The position numbers were made by a program, and so were the translations under genes. This document shows, in pieces, positions 22,757 through 34,096 of a stretch of 64,000 nucleotides of DNA. Location: contig NW_012236511.1 in NCBI RefSeq assembly GCF_000787575.1, forward strand, positions 62,001 to 126,000. The letters run 5' to 3'. The stretch comes from Acytostelium subglobosum LB1. Taxonomy: Eukaryota; Evosea; Eumycetozoa; Acytosteliales; Acytosteliaceae. How positions within the stretch are numbered: the first letter of the stretch is position 1; each line of letters starts with the position of its first letter. A model generated the notes under the pieces. The model saw nothing but the letters and a program-made list of their open reading frames with translations. It was not told the DNA's origin and made no database searches.

Positions 22757-24455
22757 TTTAATCTCACTATTGGTGTTGTTTGATCAATTGAGTTGTTGTT
22801 GTTGTTAGTATCATTGTTATTGTTGTCAATGTTGATGATGTAGATGTTGAGTCCAAGCAAGATCATTAATTTCATATCAATCGATCATTCAATCACATTG
22901 ATCGCTATCATTGTGTGTCTTTGAATGTCAATGTCCTGATGTTGATTGTTTGATTGAATGAATGAATGCTCTGCATCTTGCTTGCTGTGTGATTCATTGA
23001 TCATCATTGTCACAACCCAATGGCTAGGATGATGATAAGGTATTGAGTCTTACATTTATCTCTTTGTGATAGGTTAAGGCAAATAGGGTGATTGATGTTT
23101 ATGCACGATTCAGCCTCATGTACGACACTCAGCTTGCCAGACACTGGATGAACACATTCACTCTCTTGTTTCACACTCGGTTCGCATGAAAAACAAAATA
23201 TTTGAAAAATAAAAAATAATCATCCTTACTCCTCATTTACACAACTTTGTAAATATTATGTAATTTTCAACTTTAGGAATGAGGGCAAAACTCTTGAAAG
23301 AGTTCGGGTTCATCACAATGATCAATCAATCAATCAACAATCACAAGTATCCTCTTATGTTCTAAGGCCTTCCACATCTAATACACAATTCTATACTTTG
23401 GAGATGATATGGTAGACTTGACCATTGTTAGAATTCATCTTGTCAGAAGTTGGACTTCTAATCATTGACAAATGAACTTGAATGGATTAAACTAGTTTAA
23501 TCTGTCCTTTGATTGATTGACTGGTCCAAGGTTGGGGTTTGTTGTTGATCAATGACAAATCGATAATAACCCAATCATGTTAAGATGGGTAGTTTGGACA
23601 TCATCACAAAAAGAGAAATCAAAATTGTCGTTTTTTTCATCAATGCAAACTTATTGATGTGATGTGGGGTCACCAATGAATGATGTGGTGGTCTATCTGA
23701 ACTAGTTGCGATCGCAATGGTTGGTGTGTGTATCAAGATGTGGTGAGTGTGTGAGGGAACTGTTGTTGGATTGGTGTGTGTCTCTTTCCTCGTGTGGTGT
23801 TGTTGTTGGTGGTAGTTATGAGTGTGTGTGTTTGTTTCCATGTGTTAGAGAGAGAGAGAGACAGAGAGACAGAGAGAGAGTGATACATCAGACAGTCAGA
23901 CAGACACATAAGGTTAATACCATTGTTCACGTATAATACATATACATACATACATATAATATATATATATATAACACGTGTTGTTGTGTTTATAAATAAC
24001 CATTATTGCTTACGTTCAATCAAGGAAGCTGTGCAGTACTTCACATTCCATTCATTCGACCGACGGATCATCTTCGCATTGTTATTGTCCACCACTCCGA
24101 TTGACGGGATTGGATTGGATTAGACAGACTAACGGAAGGAAGGACTGACGGAAGGACGGACACTCGGCAGCATTTCATTCAATCATTCGATCAATCATTA
24201 ATATTAGCAATAACAACAACACCACCACCAATTCGTTGTTAGGATATATATCAACTCCATCTCTCCGTACTCCGCAACACACTTCCATCAATATACTAGT
24301 TGTTGCCAAAGTGTCGTAGTCAGTGATTCATACACCACCCATTCATTCAATCAATCAATCAATCATTCATTCATTCATTGGAGTAGCACTCTTTTGCGCA
24401 ATCAGATAGAAGTAGTAGTAGTAATTGTAGTAGATATAGATAGAGATAGAGAAAT
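22757..24455. promoter_or_regulatory. Divergent gene-free region, RACK1 / BAR-RhoGAP
   Basis: 1.7 kb between divergent genes. It contains a polypurine GA tract at about 23847-23881, TA/CATA repeats at 23935-23975, AAAAATAAAAAATAAT at about 23190-23220, and TCAATCAATC clusters at 24180 and 24345-24380. Both promoters should lie here. Short open frames are low-complexity His/Thr or Ser/Leu strings and are not credible genes. No tRNA-like B box was found. Confidence 0.45.
23847..23881. repeat. GA-rich simple repeat
   Basis: Nearly pure (GA)n tract with a few ACA interruptions in the RACK1 / BAR-RhoGAP intergenic region. It is probably a simple microsatellite. Confidence 0.8.
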
Positions 24456-26878
24456 ATGAACAATATAAAGGTGTCTTTGGGAAGGAAGAAGGTAGTAACT
24501 CCTTCGGATGAGTTGTACACTGTATGTATCTCCAGTCTTTGACTCCTGATTGGCGTCATGGCCACCCACTCACATCCACTCAATCACTCAACCAAAGAGA
24601 ATCGTGGAGCACTCTGACATGATGGATGAGATACAGAAGAACTTGGAGAAGCAACAACAGCATTTATTTAGTATGTATATTTGATTGATTGATTGATTGA
24701 ATGGTCGGAATGATTCCAAGACGACACCCCGACACCCCCAAACACTCAAACTCACACTCAAACTCAAACTCAATCAATCAAAAAACAAAGGCACTGCACT
24801 TCATTCCAAGACGATATCAGAGTCATTTAGAAGGTATGGTGATGTATCATCAACTTTCAACACAAAGATACCACTGAGCGACTGCATGCAGCGCGCCGCA
24901 GAGTGGCAAAACACATTGAGCGATTGTTTCAATCATCTGGGCAACGTACTCTATGACAGGTCCACACAGCCACTGAAGGAGACTATCCGCATCCAGCTGG
25001 AGGTGGTCAAGGAGGGCAAGAAGCGATTGAAGAAGCTGGCGCCCAACGAGAACACCTCGGCACACAAGTCCATGGGCCCCGACTTTAAGAGGGAGCTTGA
25101 TATATATGATCGCGCGTGCAAGGAGGCCTCGCAGCTCTACAACGACTCGGAGCTGGCCCTGGAGAACTCCTCGGTGCAGACGATGCTCTCGGCGTTCGAG
25201 GCCTACCACGACTTCTTCCAGAAGGGCGCCTTCCAGTTTGCGCGCATCAAAGCCGACATTGACAACTATCGCAAGGTTATAATGGAGACCAACAAGGTGC
25301 AGGCCAAGCTGAGAAACTACATCCCGCGCAAGACGTTTGGCATCAAGTTGGAGGAGGTGTTTGCTCGCGAGTCCAATCGCGGCATGCCCCAGTTCCTCGA
25401 TGAGATCTTCAAGCATCTTGAGAAGTCGGCGCCCACCCTCGAGGGCATCTTCCGCATCAGTGCTGGCAAGTCCTCAATCGAGACCCTTCAACAAAAGATC
25501 GAGTCCAGCCAGCCCCTCGACCTGCACACACTTCTCGACCCTCACATCGTCTCGTCCGTCCTCAAGCTCTTCCTTCGCTCATTGCCAGAGCCCTTGATAT
25601 TCTACTCCAGCTATCAGAAGTACCTTCCATTGTCCAGCCAGCCAGCAGCACAACACGTCCCTGAGCTCATNAGGAGACTGATCTCTGCTCTTCCAATGGC
25701 CAACCAGACCGTGCTCAAGAGTGTACTGTCATTGTGTAAATTAATTAAGGAGCACAAGGAGACGACCAAGATGGATCTGACCAATCTTGCCGTGGTCCTG
25801 GCGCCCACACTGCTCGAAGCAATTCCAAACCTAAAGGCTGAGGACATCCAGAAGCCAGAGACATTTGCCGAGTTCAACGCGTTGTTCATACTGTTGGTCG
25901 AGAACACTGACAACATATTCCCATCGACCATCAACAATCAGGACAATGGTGTGCGATCAAGATCACATACAGAGGTTGCAGTACCACCATCCGCATCATT
26001 CATAGCATCGACCACACCAATCAGCAGCAACAGCAACAACAATGGCGCACAACAGACATCACCTAAAGAGCGTGGACATGCACAGGATATGAACAAGCCA
26101 TTGCCACCCCCTCCACCAATGACAAAGTCCACGTCGAATCTCTCAACTCCACCCTCGCCCACACAAGAGATGAACACGTTGTCACACTCTGGCGACATCA
26201 AGCCGCCACCCAGCGCCACATCAGATGTGGCCGCAGTGTCAGACCGCTCACCACTCAAGAACAGCTCAGACTCTTCATCCAACAGCAGTTTCTCATCAGA
26301 CACCGACTCTTCATCATTCTCTTCATCGTCGACGGCTTCGGTGCCTCAGCCTGACCAGGCCAACACGCCACACAAGGAGGACAAGCCAACACCTCCTCCA
26401 GTATTGCGAGCCAACAGTGGTGTATTGAACATTGGAGTGCACTTTATGAACATCAACAGGAACCTACAACGACTCAAGGCCATGGTGGAGGAGACGCAGT
26501 CCACAGAGCAGGGTATCAACCTCATCAAGATATACAGGAGGATATCAGATGTAAGTACATCCATTGTTGTGTTGTGTTGATGATGGCCAAATCACTCACA
26601 TCCAATCACATCCAATCAAGATATCAATGTCCATTCAAAAGACGACCAAGTTCGCATTCATTAGGGACAAACCATCTGTAAATAACGACGACGATAAGAT
26701 TAGCAAGTTACGAAAGACATTAGTATATACGCACGAGAATAACATCGACTTGATCAAGGACGCCAAGGAGATATATGAACGCAGCGAAGACTTGGCAGTA
26801 TGCAAGGAACTGGAGAGATATATTGCACAGATGAACACGGCCATCATCGAGGAGTTGGACAGCATTGTTCATCAATAA
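24456..26878 (+). CDS. RhoGAP protein with BAR-like N-terminal domain
   Basis: Probable membrane-curvature-linked Rho/Rac GTPase activator of about 718 residues. Exons 24456-24521, 24598-24670, 24791-26550 and 26621-26878. Residues about 50-230 are helical and rich in charged heptads, like BAR/F-BAR dimers (HSKTISESFRRYGDV, LKETIRIQLEVVKEGKKRLKK, YHDFFQKGAFQFARIK). The RhoGAP domain covers about 230-420 with arginine finger LEGIFRISAGK and NLAVVLAPTLLE. A disordered Pro/Ser region holds PPPPPP and PTPPP motifs, possible SH3 targets. The C-terminus (about 610-718) is a second helical segment. One base is ambiguous (25671, within LxRRL) without breaking the frame. The architecture resembles Dictyostelium Gac proteins. 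Confidence 0.88.
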
Positions 26879-27295
26879 TAACCAGTCGACCATGCATCCC
26901 TTAGGGGCGTTGGTTGTAGTTTGATCAAACATAGGGTGGAAGGGATCAAATAGATATCCATCAGTTTACTCGTTTGATGAATGATGATGAGGGTGGTTAG
27001 TGTCTATTACTGTGGCACTCGCCAATGATCCAGCCACATGTGGCCAAGCCCAAAGCCCTGTCTCTATGTCTACTTGCAGCTACTTCAAATCATGATTAAA
27101 CTAGTTATTATTGGTGATGCGCCAGAGTTTATTAATGGATCAAGTTGGAGGTGTTGGACTACCAACACCACATGACATTCCTGCTCCGCCTAGCTGGCGC
27201 ACATGTTACAGAGGTGGTAGGGGTATATGACGGATGGTCGATTGCAGGTGGGAGGGCGTACTGTTGTTGTAGATGTAGATGTAGATGAACTTAAC
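26879..27295. other. Convergent intergenic region with nested inverted repeats
   Basis: 417 bp between the 3' ends of the BAR-RhoGAP and galE genes, so no promoter is expected for either. It holds a 12-bp palindrome GCCACATGTGGC (27033-27044). It also holds a nested pair of perfect 8-bp inverted repeats at 27118-27201. Confidence 0.5.
27118..27201. repeat. Nested inverted repeats
   Basis: Outer arms are TGCGCCAG (27118-27125) and CTGGCGCA (27194-27201). The inner hairpin is GGTGTTGG (27150-27157), loop ACTA, CCAACACC (27162-27169). All arms are perfectly complementary. The element lies 95 bp beyond the galE stop codon, so it could fold in the 3' UTR of either convergent transcript. Confidence 0.7.
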
Positions 27296-28342
27296 TTATG
27301 CGTGGTCAATTGGGGATGGGTCGTAGCCATTGGGGTTCTGGCTCTGCCACTTCCAGGCATGCTCGCACATGTCGTTCTGGTTGTAACGGGCGGACCAGCC
27401 CAGCTGCTTGAGCGCTTTGCTTGGGTCGGCAAAGGATGTGGCCACGTCTCCCTTTCTTCTCTCGACAATCTTGTAGTTGATCTTCTTGCCAGAGGCCTTC
27501 TCGACGGCGGCAATCATCTCAAGCACAGAGTAACCACGACCAGTGCCCAGGTTGTAGGCAACACATCCCGGCTTGGTGGAGAGGTGGTTGAGCGCGGCGA
27601 TGTGGCCCTTGGCCAGATCGACGACGTGGATGTAGTCACGGACACCGGTTCCATCGGGCGTCTCGTAGTCGTTTCCATAGACACTGAGCACCTGGCGCTT
27701 GCCAATGGCGGTCTGAGTGATGTATGGCATCAGGTTGTTGGGGATGTCCTTGGGGTCCTCGCCAATCAAACCGGATGGGTGAGCACCGGCTGGATTAAAG
27801 TATCGCAGCAATATACAGTTCCACTCTGAGTCGCCGGCACTTATATCCTGGAGCATGCCCTCGATGTGCAGCTTGGTGCGGCCGTACGGGTTGACGGCAG
27901 AGAGGGGTGCATCCTCGCTGATGGGCACCTCCTTTGCATCGCCATAGACAGTGGCCGACGATGAGAACACGATGTTCTTGCAGCGATACTTGGCCATGAC
28001 CTTGAGTAGAATAAATGTGCCCATGACGTTGTTCTCGTAGTACTTGAGTGGCAATGAGGTCGACTCGCCAACAGCCTTGAGGCCGGCGAAATGCACGACC
28101 TGGGTGATGTGCTTGGAGGCAAACAATTCTTCGAGACCCCTCTCGTCGAGGATGTCCAACTCATGGAACTCAATCTGCTTTCCAGTGATCTGTTCCAGAC
28201 GATTGATACTCTCTCTTGATGAATTGCACAAGTTGTCCACAATGATTGGAGTGTAGCCAGCTTCTATCATTTCAACGACTGTGTGACTACCAATGTAGCC
28301 AGCACCACCAGTGACCAGTACATAATTATCGATTGGATCCAT
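27296..28342 (-). CDS. galE: UDP-glucose/UDP-galactose 4-epimerase
   Basis: Interconverts UDP-glucose and UDP-galactose with bound NAD (Leloir pathway, supply of galactosyl donors). Single intronless frame of 348 residues, the normal length. The N-terminus carries the Rossmann NAD motif LVTGGAGYIGSHT. The catalytic Ser/Thr with Tyr-x3-Lys is in FSSSATVYGD and NPYGRTKLHIE. Substrate-binding stretches are RYFNPAGAHPSG, IPNNLMPYI and VRDYIHVVDLAKGH. The C-terminus keeps NLGTGRGYSVLEM. Strongly C/G-ending codons suggest good expression. Nothing appears broken. Confidence 0.97.
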   Translation of the reverse strand: MDPIDNYVLVTGGAGYIGSHTVVEMIEAGYTPIIVDNLCNSSRESINRLEQITGKQIEFHELDILDERGLEELFASKHITQVVHFAGLKAVGESTSLPLKYYENNVMGTFILLKVMAKYRCKNIVFSSSATVYGDAKEVPISEDAPLSAVNPYGRTKLHIEGMLQDISAGDSEWNCILLRYFNPAGAHPSGLIGEDPKDIPNNLMPYITQTAIGKRQVLSVYGNDYETPDGTGVRDYIHVVDLAKGHIAALNHLSTKPGCVAYNLGTGRGYSVLEMIAAVEKASGKKINYKIVERRKGDVATSFADPSKALKQLGWSARYNQNDMCEHAWKWQSQNPNGYDPSPIDHA

Positions 28343-29771
28343 GATGTGTATATATTTTGTTTATGAATGTGTCTCTGTTCGATGAGATGTCAGTGAGTGA
28401 TGATGTTTGTGTTGTTGTTTGATTGAGTTTGATTGATGTGATTGATTGATCGATGCTTCCTGTTGTTATTACAACAAGGAACTCCCAAACTCTTTCTCTC
28501 TTTGCTAAAAAAAAAAGTAGTCTAATGTCTATGTCTCTGTCTCCTAAGAGGATCAATGAATCGGCTGGATTACAATGACAGACCTTCATTCAGACAACAA
28601 CACTACCACCCTACCACCTACCACTACTACACAATCTGCAGACAAAGACACACTTTAAAAGTATGCATGTGAATGAATAAGTGTGTCGACACACACACAG
28701 GTATGTTGTCTGGCGAATAATTGCCTCTTATGTATACAGATGCATCTAAATATAACATCTGCGCAGTGGTGAGGTGAAGGGGAAGGGGAGGTGAGGAGAG
28801 CTGTCGTATGTGTTGTTTGTGTGTTGATACCGTATCACATTCAATAAAGGGAATGAATGTTCGATAATACAAAGGACTGACTGATGTGATGTTCACCAAT
28901 ACACACTCACTTACTTCCCTTTCAATGAGTGGACATCGGGTATCTGCAGTCAGCCAGTCACTGCCGCTTAAGATTCTCTTAAACAGATGTGAGTGTAGTG
29001 ACTTCTGATGGCGTGTTGTGGTGTGGTAGTGTTTTGGAATGAGGAATAGTTATACAACCCGATATGATGTCAGTCAGTCAGTCAGTCCATCTGTTGACCA
29101 CGGTCAACACAAACACACACACATACTAATACACACACACACACACAACAATAACAACAAATAATCAGACGAATGTTTGGATACTTGAGTGTTGGTATGT
29201 ATGTATGAATGTGATGTGTTGTGTGGTATTAGTGAGGATTGATATGAATTGTGGAATCGTTCGCATATTCATTGTTTGGGTGTGACTGATGGATAGAATG
29301 AGACAGATAGAGTATTTGATTGATTGATTGATGGGTGTGTGTCTGTGTTTCTGACACCACTTATAAGTATTCCTACTTACTTGAAGATGATGATCAATAT
29401 GTTCTTTCGTCAGTAACAATGTAATACTGATTGTAATATTTATATATCTGTTTTATGTATGTATGTAATGTTTGTATATATATGACTTTGGTGGTATTGA
29501 GGATGTTTGCAATAATAGGCCAATCAATATCTCTGATCGGGAACAAAACTCAACGTTGCAACACTTCCTGGGGGTTGAATGAATCATTTCTCAAAACATG
29601 CCCTCTTTGGCTTTTGTTGTGTGGAAGGATCTTTGTTTCTTTTGCCATCTATTGTTTGATGGGAAGGGGGTCAACCTTTAACGGACACTAATAGATCATA
29701 CACACGAGTGATTCATTCATTCAATCATTCAATCATACATACTTTCACCTCACCTCACTCATAGTATAGGC
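28343..29771. promoter_or_regulatory. Divergent gene-free region, galE / DALRD3-like
   Basis: 1.4 kb between divergent genes. Contents: an A-run near 28506-28517, a G/A-rich stretch at 28770-28800, CAGTCAGTCAGT repeats near 29070, CACACACA tracts at 29110-29150, and GTATGTATG repeats at 29195 and 29455. Both promoters must lie here. Small open frames are low-complexity and not supported as genes. Confidence 0.4.
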
Positions 29772-32343
29772 ATGGCATCATCAACACAACAACAACAACA
29801 ACACAGTTTAAACTTGATGTTTACCAATCAGGCGGCGGCATTCAATCAATCATTCAATGATGTGTTGTGTGATGAGTTTAACATATTGTTATCAAGCCTC
29901 CTTACAAATGATGATGATGCTGCTGGTACCAAGCCTGGTAACCTACACAGCCTCGTATCCAGGTTACTACAACCAAAGCCCAATGGTTATACACTTAAAA
30001 AGGTTGGTTGTTTGGTTGGTTGTTTGGGTCATATGATGGCTTAGGCTTTGGTTCGGAGTTCGGCATTGTGTGGGCAGGTCGGAAGCGGGAACTCGTGTCC
30101 ACGTTGACAATAATAATCACTCACTCACCTCACCTCACTCAATCACCAAACAAACAGAATCGAGATAGTGATGCACGAGGTGATTACTCAATCAATCTAA
30201 AGTTGACGAATGATAAATCCAATGCCAATGATGATGCGTTCGAGTCATTACTCCAAGCACTACAGACATTGATACAGGGTCGCTCTGAGCAGTTGACCTC
30301 CAACTCATATATCCATGGCCTAGCTCTACACAAGTCTAGCCTAAACATCACATTGAATAGGGAGTTGGTGTTCCAAAGATGGTTTGGACAACAAAATTCC
30401 CATCCAGAGTCATTGCCCATCAGTGCCACAGCGACATCAACAACAGCCCTATACAAGATTGATTATCCATTTGACTTTACAACTCTGGTGTTCCAACATC
30501 GACTTCAACATCTAAGACATCTATTCATTGGCGATGTTATATCAAACTCACTTGCATTGAAAGGACACACAGTCAGCCAGACAATATTCCTTCAAGATTA
30601 CAATGATCAATCAATTCTACTTGTTATCGCGACTCATGGTCTGATCAAGAGTGGCGCATTATCTCAGTCCACATTGGATCACACTATACTATCAACCATA
30701 TCAAATGCTTTGACATCAACCTCCACTTCTGGATCAACAACACACAATGACATACACAATCATGTTGTTGCCAACTTGACAGAGTATCAACAATCACTAC
30801 AATTATACTACACAGGAAATAATGGAGAGTATAGAGATGGATTGAAACATACTACCAATCTCGTACGATCAATATTGGTGGCATCCACGCAAACATACCT
30901 TGCGCAGTTTAATATTCACATCGATCAATTCACATTCGAGTCTGATCTTATACATCAAGATGACATATCCACAACCAAATTGACATTGACCAACAATGAC
31001 TATTTGATCAAAGACATTGATGGATCATTGACAATATCTCCAAGTCTATTCAATGACAACATGGTATCAATCAAAGAGGTATGATACATGATGAATGGAA
31101 ATTGGACTCACTGACTGACATGATTGATCATTCAAGATGTTCAATATTAATAATAATATAGAGTTTGGATCAATTCCAATTCAATTGGCAAATGGACAAT
31201 ATTCATCATACTTTAAGGAGTTGGTGTATATTATGTATAGAACAAGAGAGATGTCAATGTCAAGTATACCATCAGTCTATCTGATAGTGACATCGAACAA
31301 TAATCTATTTAGACTGCGGAAGAATATAATAGCATTAACATTACTCAAACTAAAGACTGGCAATAACATGGTATGTTATTTGATCAATCAATCAAAGAGT
31401 AGAGATGGCTAACTTTATGTATCAAACAGTTCATCATACCTTGTGGCGATGTAATTGCACCTAGTCATGTTGATAGTATTGATTTACTTAACAGTTTAAA
31501 GACAGAGTTGGAGGACATGACATCAGAGGAGAGTCAACAGACTGAGCAACAGAGGGAGTCCATGGTCCAAGAGTTGGCAATTTCAAATATCAAGTCTCCA
31601 ATGCTTTTCAGTCAATACAAGAGCAATGTAAGATATTTAATGGAGTTAGTGATGTCCATCAACTACAATCAATCCATCAATATTAATCGATCAATCATTC
31701 ATAACAAACTTGAAGGTGACACTGGATCCCAAAGGCATTGTGGCTCTTAACGATAACACATCAGCATCAATATATTATAATCACTGCCGTATCACATCGA
31801 TCATTTCCAGTTACCAAGAGGCTGTTGGTGACAGGCAGGATCAGCAACAACAGAATACCTTTACACTGGAAGATTACAAGTGTTTGAATGATAAGGTATG
31901 TACGGTCCACAGAAGTTTGATTGATTGACTCAACTGACTGGCTAACCAATCAATTATTCATTCATAGTCCGAGTGGAAGTTGTTTGCATCATTTGCACTT
32001 AATATCAATTGCTTGCTTGATGGAATGAATGTACCTGGTGCTAACGATCCAACAGTCGATATTGTTCAAGACCGTCTTGCAACACAATCAATCTACGAGT
32101 TTATCAACCTCTTTGTTCGCGAGTACAGCAGATACTACACAAGAAAGAGAGTATTGAGAGTAAGTAATTTGTTGGCACCAACCAGTTCCTATTAATGTTA
32201 ATTAACATTCGTCAATCAATCAACTCTAGAACAAACTGGACAAGTCTGTTATTGTTAGGATAGAGATGCACAAAGTGTTGAGCTCCACTTTGACAACATG
32301 CATGGCACTCATTGGATTCCAACCATCATTCTCAAGAATGTAG
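29772..32343 (+). CDS. dalrd3: DALRD3-like protein (DALR anticodon-binding domain)
   Basis: Likely counterpart of animal DALRD3, an arginyl-tRNA-synthetase-derived protein that helps a methyltransferase make 3-methylcytidine in arginine tRNAs. Seven exons (29772-30002, 30158-31078, 31137-31370, 31430-31627, 31716-31895, 31968-32159, 32230-32343) give about 689 residues. There are no HIGH/KMSKS catalytic motifs, so it is not an active synthetase. A synthetase-derived stretch is seen at DNTSASIYYNHCRITSII. The C-terminal DALR domain reads SIYEFINLFVREYSRYYTRK then a helix ending GFQPSFSRM. The middle part is divergent, Ser/Thr-rich and AT-richer. The first donor (GTTGGT) is unusual. Family recalled from memory. 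Confidence 0.72.
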
Positions 32344-32421
32344 TACCACACATTCAATCAATCAATCATTCAATCAATCAATGAACTTTATTGATTATGA
32401 TTGCTCCAATGATTGAGCTAA

Positions 32422-34062
32422 TTAGTAGTTATTGTCAATAAAGTATATCTTATTGCCAATGCTTGTCTTGAACACTGTGTTGGTCTTGTCAATACTTCTG
32501 AAGATACCTTCAACGTTGTTCATGCCTATCTCCAGGATATAGGTCTGTACATTTGGGAATACCATGGCCAGCACACGATAACATTGGACCAATTGATTAA
32601 TGTCATCTTCTCCAATAAAGACTTGAACGTACAAATTCATCATTGGTACCATGCAAGACTTCATGACTTTGCAATTATCTTGGAGCACAATCTTGTCCAT
32701 GAAACAGATATGAACCATCTCAGGCTTGTATAAAAGTGCATCAAGTAGCCATATATTTGGGTTCGATCCAAGAATCAACTTCTTGATATTACTTGGAAAT
32801 ACTATATCTCGATTGTCACTTCCCAGACTGTGTCCAGTGACCAGACTTGTAAGTGACTCGGGTAGTACTCCCGCCACTATGTGTTGGTCATAAGATAGGC
32901 CCAGCGAGAGGGATGTGAGTGACGATGGCAATGATCCAGGCTCGAGGACTTGATTAAAGAGAGATCCGAATGACAATACTTGAAGTGATTCAGGGAGTGT
33001 GCCATGATGGTTTGGCAAGTTGTAATGATAGCCTAGTTTGAGAGTAGTCAGACCTTGTGGTAGTGCACCATCTGGAAACTGATGTATAAATCCAGAGTTA
33101 TAATTGAATTCCAAATAGACCAATGAGTCGGGTAGAGAACCAGGTGTGATTGGATGATTGAATGAGTCATTGATGATTAGTTTCTTGAGTTGTCTTGGAA
33201 GTGCACCACACAAGAATGGTCGATCAAACGTGGATTCATTCTTTAACTCAAGTGCCGTCAATGACAAAGGTAATGATCGAGGTGTGATATCTTCTTTCTC
33301 ATCAATGAATCCAACGAATGAGAGATCCTTAATAGTATCAGGTAATAAACCATGGGCAATCTTTGTACCTATCGATAGATTGGTGAGTGTGTTTGGTAGT
33401 GTTGTCCTGTCCAATACTTGGTCAAACTCAGAGCCAAGTCTGAGACTCTTTAGAGAAAGAGGGAGGACACCATCATTGATTGGTTGGTTGAACATCTTGC
33501 CAAATGTAAGAATGAGTATTGATGCTGGAAGTACGTTGGGCTCCAAACGTTGATTGAACATCTTTCCAAATGTGAGATGTTTGAGAGAAGATGGTAGAGT
33601 ATGATGTGTGATTACTTGGTTGAAACGATATCCCAGCTGAAGGATACGTAGAGAGTCCGGTAGAGTATGTTGCTCGAGTATTTGATCAAAGCGATCACCA
33701 AAGGTCAGTGATGTGAGAGTTGATGGTAGTGTGCAGGGCGGTATGATCAAGTTGAAGTATGAACCAAATGTCAATGAATGAAATGTTCTTGGGAATGAGT
33801 TTGTAGTGATCGCAGAGTCACAGTCATCATAAGTCATTGATTGATCACTGTCGTCTGTGAATGCATTGATTGAGTATGCATCATTCATTGACAACAACAA
33901 CGGAATACGTAATGATCCAATGTTCTTGATCCATGTGACATAAATCTGCTTGCATGTAAGAGCAAGACAAACTGGATCGATATGTGATCCTTTATTGAAT
34001 CCATCTCTGTTATTCAATAAGTCATAGATTGATCGTACTACTGTGTATGGTAGAGAGTCCAT
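32422..34062 (-). CDS. FNIP-repeat protein with F-box-like N-terminus
   Basis: Member of the FNIP (leucine-rich-like) repeat family expanded in dictyostelids. Intronless, 546 residues. Residues about 1-50 (MDSLPYTVVRSIYDLL then CLALTCKQIYVTWI) look like an F-box-type helical start, suggesting a role as a ubiquitin-ligase adaptor; that role is inference. From about residue 90 to 400 there are roughly a dozen 22-residue repeats of the form LPSSLKHLTFGKMFNQ. The final 130 residues are non-repetitive. It starts only 34 bp after the stop of the upstream minus-strand gene and ends 78 bp from the DALRD3-like gene. Confidence 0.9.
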   Translation of the reverse strand: MDSLPYTVVRSIYDLLNNRDGFNKGSHIDPVCLALTCKQIYVTWIKNIGSLRIPLLLSMNDAYSINAFTDDSDQSMTYDDCDSAITTNSFPRTFHSLTFGSYFNLIIPPCTLPSTLTSLTFGDRFDQILEQHTLPDSLRILQLGYRFNQVITHHTLPSSLKHLTFGKMFNQRLEPNVLPASILILTFGKMFNQPINDGVLPLSLKSLRLGSEFDQVLDRTTLPNTLTNLSIGTKIAHGLLPDTIKDLSFVGFIDEKEDITPRSLPLSLTALELKNESTFDRPFLCGALPRQLKKLIINDSFNHPITPGSLPDSLVYLEFNYNSGFIHQFPDGALPQGLTTLKLGYHYNLPNHHGTLPESLQVLSFGSLFNQVLEPGSLPSSLTSLSLGLSYDQHIVAGVLPESLTSLVTGHSLGSDNRDIVFPSNIKKLILGSNPNIWLLDALLYKPEMVHICFMDKIVLQDNCKVMKSCMVPMMNLYVQVFIGEDDINQLVQCYRVLAMVFPNVQTYILEIGMNNVEGIFRSIDKTNTVFKTSIGNKIYFIDNNY

Positions 34063-34096
34063 TATATGTTTGTTTGTTTGTTTGTTTGTTGTTTGT

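Noticed and set aside
23575-23841. His/Thr-rich 88-codon minus-strand frame
   Set aside because: Translation of a simple repeat; no credible protein.
29455-29691. 78-codon plus-strand frame with hydrophobic residues
   Set aside because: AT-rich promoter DNA next to TATG repeats; no splice or leader signals supporting a gene.
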